Origin: Burkholderiaceae bacterium
Lineage (GTDB): Bacteria; Pseudomonadota; Gammaproteobacteria; Burkholderiales; Burkholderiaceae
Assembly: GCA_025458735.1 (NCBI GenBank)
Contig: JALORV010000170.1
Span: forward strand, 1 to 6,106
Direction of reading: 5' to 3'
Length of the DNA stretch: 6,106 nt
The notes under the pieces were generated by a model. That model worked only from the letters and a program-made list of their open reading frames with translations, did not search any database and had not been told where the DNA came from. Positions 1 through 6,106 of the stretch are shown in pieces (the first letter of the stretch is position 1; each line of letters opens with the position of its first letter). The translations under genes were made by a program, and so were the position numbers.

Positions 1-2358
1 GCGGTCGGCAGCACGATGTCGCTGTAAAGGCAGGTCGTGCTCATGCGGAAGTCGAGCGTGACCAGCAGGTCGAGCTTGCCTTCCGGCGCCGCCTCGTGCC
101 ACTTGACCTCGGTGGGCTTGGCGTCCTGCGGCCCCAGGTCCTTGCCCTGGACGCCATTTTCCGTGCCGAGCAGGTGCTTGCAGAAGTACTCGTGGCCCTT
201 GCCGCTCGAGCCCAGCAGGTTGGAGCGCCAGACGAACAGGTTGCGCGGCCAGTTCTGCGGCGCATCGGGATCCTCGCAGCTCATCTGCAGGCTGCCGTCC
301 TTCAGCGCCCGCACGACGTAGTCCTTCGGCTCGAGGCCGGCCGCCGCGGCGTCCCGGACCACCTGCAGCGGATTGGTCTTCAGCTGCGGAGCGGATGGCA
401 GCCAGCCCATGCGCTCGGCACGGACGTTGTAGTCGATCAGGCTGCCGCCGAAGGCCTTGCGGTCGGCCAGCGGCGACAGCACTTCGGCGACGTCGAGCTT
501 CTCGTAGCGCCACTGGTCGGTGTGGGCATAGAAGAAGCTGGTGGAATTCTGCTGGCGCGGCGGGCGGATCCAGTCGAGCGCGAAGGCGAGCGCGGTCCAG
601 CCGGTCTGCGGACGCAGTTTCTCCTGGCCGACGTAGTGCGCCCAGCCGCCGCCGCTCTGGCCGATGCAGCCGCACATCATCAGCAGGTTGATCACGCCGC
701 GGTAGTTCATGTCGGCGTGGTACCAGTGATTCATCGCCGCGCCGATGATGATCATCGACTTCCCATGGGTCTTGTCGGCGTTGTCGGCGAACTGGCGCGC
801 GATGGTGATGACCTGGTCGCGCGGCACGCCGGTGATCTGCTCCTGCCAGGCTGGCGTGTAGGGCGCGTTGTCGTTGTAGTCGCGGGCGCCACTGCCGAGC
901 CCGCGGTCGATGCCGTACTGGGCGACCTGCAGGTCGAACACCGTGGCCACCAGCGCCTCGCTGCCGTCGGCCAGGCGCAGGCGCACGGCAGGCACCTTCG
1001 CACGGTTCAGCTCGCCCGCCTGGGCGTTGTTCGGGAAGTGCGGCGTCGTGGCACCGGCAAAGTAGGGGAAGGCGACCTCGACGACGTCGTGCTTCGTCGC
1101 GCTGTCTTCGAGCAGCGACAGTTTCAGCCTGACCTCGGCATCGGTGCGGCCTTCGCGTGCCTCGAGGTTCCACTTGCCGGCGTCGGCACGGCCTTCGGGG
1201 CCCCAGCGGTAACCGATCGAGCCGTTCGGCACCACGACGGTGCCGGCGGTGTCGAAGGCAACCGACTTCCACTCGGGGTTGTTGTCCTGGCCGAGCCGGT
1301 CGGCAAAGTCACTGGCGCGCACATAGCGGCCGGGCGCGACCACCTTGCTGCCGTCGGCGAGCGTCGTTTCCTCGAGCTTGAGCAGCAGCGGCAGGTCGGT
1401 GTAACGCCGCGCGTAATCGTCGAAGTAGGCCGACCGCTTGTTGAAGTAGAACTCCTTGAGCACGACGTGGCCCATTGCCATCGCCAGCGCGGCGTCGGTG
1501 CCCTGCTTGGGGTGCATCCAGAGGTCCGCGAGCTTGGCGACCTCCGAGTAGTCGGGCGTGACCGCCACGGTCTTGGCGCCCTTGTAGCGCACCTCGGTGA
1601 AGAAGTGCGCGTCCGGCGTGCGCGTCTGGGGGACGTTGCTGCCCCAGGCAATGATGAAGGTCGAGTTGTACCAGTCGGCCGACTCCGGCACGTCGGTCTG
1701 CTCGCCCCAGATCTGCGGGCTCGCCGGCGGCAGGTCGCAGTACCAGTCGTAGAAGCTCATGCATCACCATGCTCATCGCCGGGATCGGCGAGAAGCCGAT
1801 CACGCGGTCCGGGCCATGGGTCTTGACCGTGTAGACATTGGCGGCCGCAATCAGCTGGTTGACTTCCTCCCAGCTCGAGCGGACGAAGCCGCCCATGCCG
1901 CGCACCTTCTGGTAGTCGCGCCGGGCGGCAGCATCCTCGACGATGCTGGCCCAGGCGTCGACCGGCGTCTTTGCAACCTTCAGTGCGGCGCGCCAGCGCT
2001 CCAGCAGCCGTCCGCGCACCATCGGGTACTTCAGGCGGTTGGCGCTGTACAGGTACCAGGAGTACGAGGCACCGCGGGCGCAGCCGCGCGGCTCGTGGTT
2101 CGGCAGGTCTGCCCGCGTGCGCGGGTAGTCGGTCTGCTGCGTTTCCCACGTCACGATGCCGCCCTTGACGTAGATCTTCCACGAGCACGACCCGGTGCAG
2201 TTCACGCCGTGCGTGGAGCGCACGATCTTGTCGTGCGCCCAGCGGTTGCGATAGGCGTCCTCCCAGGTGCGGTCTTCGCCGGTGGCCACGCCGTGGCCGT
2301 TGGCAAAGCTCTCCTTCGGCAGGGTGAAGTGCGTCAGGCGGTCGAGGAAATGGCTCAT
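1..2358 (-). pseudogene. narG: Respiratory nitrate reductase alpha subunit, partial (3' end outside window) and frameshifted by an internal deletion
   Basis: NarG is the molybdenum catalytic subunit of membrane-bound nitrate reductase: it reduces nitrate to nitrite on the cytoplasmic face with quinol electrons passed through NarI and NarH. The ATG at 2356-2358 follows a good ribosome site, and the protein opens MSHFLDRLTHF, like E. coli NarG. His50, Cys54, Cys58 and Cys93 supply the FS0 iron-sulfur ligands (THGVNCTGSCSW and EPRGCARG). The first frame is correct to codon 198 (GFSPIPAMSMV, 1765-1767). Correct sequence resumes in another frame at 1760 with MSFYDWYCDLPPA, which holds the Asp that binds molybdenum (codon 1734-1736). 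It stays open through SADWYN, NPEW, NHWYH, GQSGGGWAHYVGQEKLRP, NVRAERMGWLPSAP, NLLGSSGKGHEYF and SDIVLPTA to base 1. About 784 of roughly 1,240 expected residues are present. Comparison with my memory of E. coli NarG suggests about 15 residues (near 44 bases) are missing at the junction. As written, translation from the start leaves frame and stops at 1309. Identification is near certain; whether the lesion is biological is open. Confidence 0.95.
1758..1767 (-). other. Deletion/frameshift junction inside narG
   Basis: On the coding strand the last good codon of the upstream frame is GTG (1765-1767, Val198 of SMV). The first good codon of the downstream frame is ATG (1758-1760, followed by SFYDWYCD). 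Only four bases (ATGC) lie between them, where the family has about 16 residues (SYASGARYLSLIGGTC in E. coli NarG). A simple one-base error cannot explain this, since both frame and sequence are lost. The estimate of about 44 missing bases rests on remembered family spacing, not on an alignment. Confidence 0.8.
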
Positions 2359-2366
2359 GGTGTCGG

Positions 2367-2372
2367 TCCTTT
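2367..2372 (-). promoter_or_regulatory. Ribosome binding site of narG
   Basis: The coding strand reads AAAGGA eight bases before the narG ATG, a near-ideal Shine-Dalgarno match. It supports the start at 2358 and suggests narG is translated independently of the small gene before it, which ends 62 bases upstream. Confidence 0.75.
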
Positions 2373-2420
2373 ACTTCAGAGATGCAGTTCTGCAGGCAGT
2401 CATCGTGGGCAGGGTCCCCG

Positions 2421-2621
2421 TCAGCGTCCCCACAATGACCAGGCCCCGTAGCCTGCGATCAGCAGGCCGAGGATCAGGTTCAGCGGCCGGGTCTTCTCGC
2501 CGGCGGCCGGCATGAACAGCGCGTCGATACGCAGCGCCTCGGTGAGCGGCGTTCGCACGAATACCGCGCCGACGAGCAGCAGCCCGTAGACGATGGCCCC
2601 GATGTGAACTGCGCTGTCCAT
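2421..2621 (-). CDS. Small two-helix membrane protein of unknown function, between narK2 and narG
   Basis: I do not recognise this 66-residue protein. It begins MDSAVHIGAIVYGLL at the ATG 2619-2621, 20 bases after the narK2 stop, and ends at a TGA (2421-2423), 62 bases before narG. Two hydrophobic stretches, about residues 5-22 and 47-64, look like membrane helices. They are joined by a polar stretch of about 24 residues containing TPLTEALRID and GEKTRPLN. No cysteine or histidine cluster suggests a cofactor; His6 is the only histidine. There is no clear Shine-Dalgarno sequence before the ATG, so translation may be coupled to narK2. The frame stays open upstream to 2768, but that part overlaps narK2, so I take the downstream ATG. 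Position implies co-transcription with the nar genes. A role with NarK2 or in assembly of the NarGHI complex is only a guess. Confidence 0.7.
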   Translation of the reverse strand: MDSAVHIGAIVYGLLLVGAVFVRTPLTEALRIDALFMPAAGEKTRPLNLILGLLIAGYGAWSLWGR

Positions 2622-2641
2622 GGCGGCTGGTTGGCGGCGCT

Positions 2642-4357
2642 TCAGACAGGCTGGTGCAGGTCGATGCGCTTCATGCGCTCTTTCTCGGCCTCGGGCAGCT
2701 GGTCCCACCAGGTGCCGCCGGCATTGCCGTAGTCGAAGCGTTCGGCGCCCTTGCGGGTGTAGTACCACCAGTTGACCAGCAGCGAGTAGACGTAGAAGAC
2801 GGCGGTGCCGATGAAGAACGCCTTGACGTTGCCGGTGTTGGCCAGCGACGCGGCGATCAGCGTGTTCCAGACGAAGGGGCCGAAGGCCGCCCAGGCACCG
2901 GTCCAGCCCAGCATCTGCGCGCCCTTGCCGGGCGAGTAGGCGAACACGATCGGGTACTGGCGGAAGGTGGCGGCGTTATTGATGCCGCTCATCAGGAAGA
3001 TCCAGAGCATGCCCCACAGGAAACCGGAGAACTGCTCGACGCTGGTGGGCGTCAGGTAGCCGCCGAAGACAAGGAATGCAACACCGGCGATCTGGCCGAT
3101 CGTGGTCCAGTGCATGCCCTTGCTGCCGCCGATCTTGTCGAAGAAGCCGCCGGTGAGCATGCGTACCAGGCCGCCGATCAGGGGTCCCAGGTAGGCGTAG
3201 GCAAGCGGATCCGGCGCGCCGTCGAAGCCGCCGTAGAGTGTCTTGATCAGCATCGGGAACGCGGCTGAAAAGCCGCTGAACGACCCGAACGAGCAGATGT
3301 AGGTGATGGTGCAGTTCCAGGTATGGGTGCGGGCGCGGTTGCGGCTGCTGAGGATCTCGAACTGGCCCATGAAGCCGCGCGAGGGCAGCTGCAGGCTGCG
3401 CAGGAAGACGGCCGACAGGATGAACGCCAGGATCAGGAACGGCACCCACACGAAGGCCGCGTTCTGCAGCCACATCGGCTTCTTCACGACGCTGCGCACG
3501 GCGACGTCCGTGATGGCGCCCGCCGGGTCGCGCTTGACGTCGAGCGCGTAGCCCTGCGTTGGGGTCACCGTGGCGATGGCGCCGCTGGCGTCCTTCTGCA
3601 CCGACTCGCGGATCGCCTTGATCTTGTCGGTCTCGCGCAGCACCACGTTCTTCAGCACGCCGTCTTCCCTGACGACGTCGATGGCGGCGGCGAGGTCGGC
3701 GTTCTTGACCGCGACATCCTTCACTACGCCGGCTTCCTTGGTGAGCGTCAGCGCACCCTTGACCGCGTCGGACTTGGTGAAGACCTGCGGGCCGCCAGCG
3801 ATCGCGCCGAGCGCCGCGAAGCCGATGATCCACGGCGCGACGAACTGCACCAGCGAGACCCCGAAGTTGCCCAGCCCGGCCTGGATGCCCATCGCCGTGC
3901 CCTGCAGCCGCTTCGGGAAGAAGATGCTGGTCGAGGGCATGAACGACGAGAAGTCGCCGCCGCCCATGCCGCACAGGAAGCCGATGATCATGAACGTGCT
4001 CCACGGCGTCGACAGGTCCTGCACCGCGTAGCCCAGCCAGACCATCGGGATGATCTTGATGATGGTGGCGATGCTGATCACCGGCCGCGTCCCGAGCACC
4101 GGGATGAAGTTGGCGTGGATCAGGCGCAGGATGCCGGAGGCCAGCCCCGGGATTGCTGCCAGCCAGAAGAGTTCCGTCGTGCTGAACTTGAAGCCGATCG
4201 CCGGCATGCGCACCACCACCGCGCTCATCACGAACCAGGTGGCGAACGAGAAGATCAGCGAGAACGTCGTCACCGCGCAGGTGCGCCAGGCCAGTGCGCT
4301 GCCGGTCTCCTTCCAGAAGGTCGGGTCCTCGGGTTTCCAGTTCTGTATGCGTGCCAT
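2642..4357 (-). CDS. narK2: Nitrate/nitrite antiporter (NarK2 / E. coli NarK type MFS transporter) with enlarged periplasmic loop
   Basis: This 571-residue major facilitator protein starts at ATG 4355-4357 (MARIQNWKPEDPTFW, matching the DWRPEDPAFW start of E. coli NarK) and ends at TGA 2642-2644. It should exchange external nitrate for internal nitrite across the inner membrane. Family marks are the first nitrate signature at about residues 130-165 (GMGGGDFSSFMPSTS, then FFPKR and GLGN), the second at about 458-472 (GINNAATFRQYPIVF), and two substrate-binding arginines, Arg78 (GILRL) and Arg399 (GGLVRM), matching Arg89 and Arg305 of E. coli NarK. TM5 and TM6 (the latter at AFVWVPFLILAF) are separated by a loop of about 110 residues (roughly 187-296), against about 20 in E. 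coli NarK, so the protein is about 100 residues longer than that homologue. It also has a polar C-terminal tail of about 40 residues (from YYTRKGAERF). The gene follows narK1 by 29 bases. The open frame continues upstream to 5746, but that part reads narK1 out of frame. Confidence 0.93.
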   Translation of the reverse strand: MARIQNWKPEDPTFWKETGSALAWRTCAVTTFSLIFSFATWFVMSAVVVRMPAIGFKFSTTELFWLAAIPGLASGILRLIHANFIPVLGTRPVISIATIIKIIPMVWLGYAVQDLSTPWSTFMIIGFLCGMGGGDFSSFMPSTSIFFPKRLQGTAMGIQAGLGNFGVSLVQFVAPWIIGFAALGAIAGGPQVFTKSDAVKGALTLTKEAGVVKDVAVKNADLAAAIDVVREDGVLKNVVLRETDKIKAIRESVQKDASGAIATVTPTQGYALDVKRDPAGAITDVAVRSVVKKPMWLQNAAFVWVPFLILAFILSAVFLRSLQLPSRGFMGQFEILSSRNRARTHTWNCTITYICSFGSFSGFSAAFPMLIKTLYGGFDGAPDPLAYAYLGPLIGGLVRMLTGGFFDKIGGSKGMHWTTIGQIAGVAFLVFGGYLTPTSVEQFSGFLWGMLWIFLMSGINNAATFRQYPIVFAYSPGKGAQMLGWTGAWAAFGPFVWNTLIAASLANTGNVKAFFIGTAVFYVYSLLVNWWYYTRKGAERFDYGNAGGTWWDQLPEAEKERMKRIDLHQPV

Positions 4358-4365
4358 GAGCGTGG

Positions 4366-4369
4366 CCTC
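4366..4369 (-). promoter_or_regulatory. Ribosome binding site of narK2
   Basis: GAGG on the coding strand lies eight bases before the ATG at 4355-4357, inside the 29-base gap after the narK1 stop. It decides the narK2 start, because the open frame continues far upstream without a stop and a gene finder could extend it wrongly. Confidence 0.6.
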
Positions 4370-4386
4370 GTTGTTTTCGTTGGAAT

Positions 4387-5659
4387 TCAGGTGGCCGGGT
4401 TCGGCTCGCCGCGCACGACGTCGCGGGTGCTGACTTCGGTGCGGTACATCCAGATCAGCGACACCCAGACCACGCCGTACATCAGCATGAAGGCGGTCGA
4501 GCGCACGCCGGTGAGGTCGAGCAGGAGGCCGAACATGATCGGCAGCAGGAAGCCGCCGAGGCCGCCGGCGAGTCCGACGATGCCGGAGATGGTGCCGATG
4601 TTGGTCGGGTAGTCGTCGGCGATGTACTTGAAGACGCTCGCCTTGCCGATGGCCCAGGCGATGCCGAGGATGAACATCAGGAAGGTGAAGGTCCAGACGT
4701 TGTGCGCCAGCGTGAAGGTATAGGGCCCCTTGACGGTCGTGACGGTGTAGCTGGTCGACGGATACGACAGCAGGAACAGGCAGATCCAGCTCACCCACAT
4801 CACCCACCAGCTGACGCGGTGAGCGCCCCACTTGTCGCTCATCCAGCCGCCGATGGCGCGCAGCACGCCGCCGGGCAGCGAGAAGCAGGCCGCCAGCAGC
4901 GCGGCGACGCGGATGTCGAGCCCGAACTCGCCGACGTAGTAATTGACCATCCACAGCGACAGCGCGACGTAGCCGCCGAACACGATCGAGTAGTACTGGC
5001 TGTACTTCCACACGGTCGGATCGCGCAGGCTTTCCAGCTGGCGCCGGTAGGTCACGTGCCCTGGCACCAGGTGCTTCGGGTCGCTGTAGGTCAGGAACCA
5101 GAACGCGATCGCCATCACCAGCATCGACACCGCATAGACCTGCGGCACCATGGTCCAGCCATAGGCCACCAGCAGGACCGGGGCCACGAACTTGGTGACG
5201 GCGGCGCCGGCATTGCCCGCACCGAAGATGCCCATCGCGAAGCCCTGGTGCTGCTTGTCGAACCAGCGCGCGACATACGGCGTGCCGACCGAGAAGGAGC
5301 CGCCGGCCAGCCCGACGAACAGTCCGATGACGAGGAAGTGCCAGTACTCCGTGGCGTACTGCATTGCCCAGATCGGCACCACGGTCGCCAGCATCAGCAG
5401 GAAGAACACGATGCGGCCGCCGTACTTGTCGGTCCACATGCCGAGCGGCACCCGGATCAGCGAGCCGGTCAGCACCGGGGTGGCGGTCAGGAGCCCGAAC
5501 TGGGTGGCGTTCAGGTCGAGCATCTTCTTGATCGGGATGCCGATCACCGCGAACATCATCCAGACGGCGAAGCACACCGTGAACGCCAGCGACGACCGAC
5601 CATTGCTTGGTCTTCAGGCTGGTGCCCGTCCGTCCCGTGCCTTCCCGCAGCGCCGTCAT
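4387..5659 (-). CDS. narK1: Nitrate/proton symporter (NarK1 type MFS transporter) with a frameshift near the N terminus
   Basis: NarK1-type proteins import nitrate with protons to start nitrate respiration. The C-terminal 396 codons (5577-4387) are one clean frame: FAVWMMFAVIGIPIKK (TM1), GSLIRVPLGMWTDKYGG, the nitrate signature GLAGGSFSVGTPYVARWF ... GAGNAG, GGVLRAIGGWMSDKWG, and GIAWAIGKASVFKYIADDYP followed by GTISGIVG. The arginines of GSLIRVP and GGVLRAIGG are the expected substrate-binding pair. The likely start is ATG 5657-5659 (MTALREG), behind a GGAG site, but it lies in a different frame. That frame reads LKTKQWSVV to about 5591, then correct sequence continues one frame over as SLAFTVCFAVW. 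The correct frame cannot begin further upstream because of a TGA at 5614-5616. Repaired length would be about 425 residues, close to the 431 of P. aeruginosa NarK1. The GTG at 5575-5577 would be a poor start, losing part of TM1. It is the first gene of the leftward operon, controlled from 5660-5920. Confidence 0.9.
5588..5599 (-). other. Probable small deletion/frameshift in narK1
   Basis: On the coding strand the bases TCGGTCGTCGCTGGCG join SVV (upstream frame) to SLAFT (downstream frame). The family usually has a segment like ASTLAFTVCF here, so a loss of 5 or 8 bases fits; loss of one copy of a GTCGC-like repeat is a plausible route. The exact original sequence cannot be read from the window. 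Confidence 0.7.
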
Positions 5660-5665
5660 CGGCCT

Positions 5666-5669
5666 CTCC
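5666..5669 (-). promoter_or_regulatory. Ribosome binding site of narK1
   Basis: The coding strand reads GGAG six bases before ATG 5657-5659. It supports MTALREG as the native N terminus and therefore the view that the frame change downstream is a lesion rather than a mis-assigned start. Confidence 0.6.
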
Positions 5670-5705
5670 GTCGTTTGCCTGCGCGGTTGCCCGCCAACGG
5701 ACCGC

Positions 5706-5711
5706 ACGCTA
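5706..5711 (-). promoter_or_regulatory. Candidate -10 element of the narK1 operon promoter
   Basis: TAGCGT on the coding strand keeps the key T, A and final T of TATAAT. Its centre is 31 bases downstream of the FNR-like dyad centre, the spacing of a class II FNR promoter (dyad at -41.5). This predicts transcription starting near 5698 with a leader of about 39 bases. Inferred from spacing only. Confidence 0.45.
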
Positions 5712-5714
5712 GTC

Positions 5715-5721
5715 AGGGGTA
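5715..5721 (-). promoter_or_regulatory. NarL-type heptamer near the narK1 core promoter
   Basis: TACCCCT on the minus strand is a full match to the NarL consensus TACYYMT. It lies between the FNR-like dyad and the candidate -10, so binding there could interfere with polymerase. In GC-rich DNA a single heptamer can arise by chance. Confidence 0.4.
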
Positions 5722-5732
5722 ATGCCCCGCGC

Positions 5733-5746
5733 GTGATGCAGGTCAA
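5733..5746 (-). promoter_or_regulatory. FNR/Anr-like box of the narK1 operon
   Basis: The plus strand reads GTGATgcagGTCAA (TTGACctgcATCAC in narK1 direction), 8 of 10 matches to the FNR/Anr dyad TTGAT-N4-ATCAA. It lies 80 bases before the narK1 start and at the class II distance from the candidate -10. Family knowledge says such a box activates nar operons without oxygen. Confidence 0.6.
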
Positions 5747-5784
5747 TCGCCACCGGGGGTTTCAACCTCGTGGGCAGAGGCGCA

Positions 5785-5815
5785 TACCCCCGATCCCGAT
5801 TGAGTAGGGGGAGTA
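5785..5815. promoter_or_regulatory. Cluster of imperfect NarL-type heptamers, including a tandem 9-bp repeat
   Basis: TACCCCC (5785-5791), TTGAGTA (5800-5806) and GGGAGTA (5809-5815) each match the NarL heptamer (TACYYMT or its complement AKRRGTA) at 6 of 7 positions. The last two sit in a tandem repeat GAGTAGGGG/GAGTAGGGC (5802-5819). The position, upstream of the FNR-like box of narK1, is where NarL-P would be expected to bind and activate. Confidence 0.4.
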
Positions 5816-5843
5816 GGGCGCTACTGAACCCCGATGGCCCGCC

Positions 5844-5850
5844 AGGGGTA
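5844..5850 (+). promoter_or_regulatory. NarL-type heptamer on the narX side
   Basis: AGGGGTA is a full match to the complement of TACYYMT. With CCCCT at 5857-5861 it also forms a small inverted repeat (AGGGG / CCCCT, 8-base loop). It lies ten bases upstream of the second FNR-like dyad. Confidence 0.4.
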
Positions 5851-5859
5851 GGCTGTCCC

Positions 5860-5873
5860 CTGACCTGCATCAG
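5860..5873 (+). promoter_or_regulatory. Second FNR/Anr-like dyad, upstream of narX
   Basis: CTGACctgcATCAG has CTGA/TCAG arms and matches the FNR/Anr dyad at 7 of 10 positions. Its 12-bp core TGACCTGCATCA is identical, in narK1 direction, to the core of the box at 5733-5746, so both genes see the same oriented sequence. No convincing -10 lies at class II distance before narX, so its effect on narX is unclear. Confidence 0.45.
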
Positions 5874-5920
5874 TGCTGCATCGACGGCCGGGGCGGTGCA
5901 CAAGGCCGATTTCGTTGAAA

Positions 5921-6106
5921 ATGGCACGCATGGCGGAAATTTCCTGGCTGCGCAGGCTCTGGTCCGGCTCGACGCTGCTGCGCGTCGGCGCGGTGCTTTC
6001 GGTGGTCGCGCTGCTGTCGCTGTCGATCATCGTGGCGGCGACCGTGTTTGCCGAGCAGTCGACCGGCAAGGCGAGCGCGATCAACGTCGCGGGGTCGCTG
6101 CGCATG
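5921..6106 (+). CDS. narX: Nitrate/nitrite sensor histidine kinase NarX, N-terminal part only (runs off the right edge)
   Basis: The 62 visible codons begin MARMAEISWLRRLWSG and give a short basic cytoplasmic start, a hydrophobic membrane helix at about residues 20-43 (LRVGAVLSVVALLSLSIIVAA), then the periplasmic segment KASAINVAGSLRM. That segment matches the start of the NarX P-box (SAHAINKAGSLRMQS in E. coli), where nitrate and nitrite bind between two P-box helices; Arg61 would be the conserved ligand-binding arginine. NarX phosphorylates NarL in response to nitrate. The gene is divergent from the narK1K2G operon, as in pseudomonad narXL loci, and narL is expected next. The start is uncertain: no strong Shine-Dalgarno sequence precedes ATG 5921-5923, and ATG 5930-5932 is possible. 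HAMP, GAF-like and kinase domains lie outside the window, so NarQ is not formally excluded. Confidence 0.85.
   Translation, partial: MARMAEISWLRRLWSGSTLLRVGAVLSVVALLSLSIIVAATVFAEQSTGKASAINVAGSLRM

Noticed and set aside
1309..1764. C-terminal 152 codons of the first narG frame as a novel domain
   Set aside because: Past the junction this frame reads low-complexity Arg/Ala/Gly sequence, while another frame of the same strand gives conserved NarG.
1758..1767. Programmed ribosomal frameshift in narG
   Set aside because: There is no slippery heptamer, and the missing residues show that sequence was lost rather than merely read in another frame.
96..1826. Plus-strand open frame of 576 codons antisense to narG
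   Set aside because: It is rich in Ala, Arg, Val and Asp with no recognisable domain, and the opposite strand encodes highly conserved NarG. Long antisense frames are common in GC-rich genes.
3323..4612. Plus-strand open frame of 429 codons antisense to narK2 and narK1
   Set aside because: Low-complexity Arg/Asp/His-rich sequence, and it spans the boundary of two real minus-strand genes.
4702..5712. Plus-strand open frame of 336 codons antisense to narK1
   Set aside because: Composition typical of an antisense shadow (many His, Gln, Arg), with no ribosome site or domain.
5844..5861. Inverted repeat AGGGG / CCCCT as a terminator
   Set aside because: The stem is only five base pairs, has no T run, and lies in a divergent promoter region; a regulator site is the better reading.
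5709..6105. Minus-strand open frames across the promoter region and antisense to narX (5709-5927 and 5821-6105)
   Set aside because: No ribosome site or family resemblance; they cover regulatory sequence and the antisense of the recognisable NarX N terminus.

Overview
The window holds the start of a respiratory nitrate reductase (nar) locus from a GC-rich, denitrifier-like proteobacterium. Layout and protein sequences fit the narXL / narK1-narK2-narGHJI arrangement known from Pseudomonas and many Betaproteobacteria. I favour a betaproteobacterium, but the window alone does not prove it. Nearly every base belongs to a gene; the only sizeable non-coding stretch is the divergent promoter region at 5660-5920.

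Reading leftwards on the minus strand from that promoter: narK1 (nitrate/proton symporter type, 5659-4387), narK2 (nitrate/nitrite antiporter type, 4357-2642), an unrecognised 66-residue two-helix membrane protein (2621-2421) and narG (catalytic alpha subunit, from 2358 to beyond the left edge). Gaps of 29, 20 and 62 bases and the shared direction suggest one operon, with narH, narJ and narI expected off the left edge. On the plus strand narX (nitrate/nitrite sensor kinase) starts at 5921 and runs off the right edge after 62 codons, just inside its ligand-binding P-box.

Logic of the system: NarK1 and NarK2 bring nitrate in and export nitrite, NarG reduces nitrate to nitrite on the cytoplasmic side of the membrane, and NarX senses nitrate and would signal to NarL. 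The promoter region carries two FNR/Anr-like dyads sharing an identical 12-bp core in opposite orientation, plus several NarL-type heptamers, as expected for induction by anoxia and nitrate.

What stands out: (1) as written, narG has one internal lesion near codon 198 that removes about 15 residues just before the molybdenum-ligand loop and shifts the frame; (2) narK1 has a second small frameshift at the beginning of its first membrane helix, which puts its start codon in frame with narK2; (3) NarK2 has a periplasmic loop of about 110 residues with four strand-like repeats in place of a loop of about 20; (4) an unknown small membrane protein sits between narK2 and narG. Real operon decay and assembly error cannot be told apart from the sequence alone. 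I found no clearly new biological system here.
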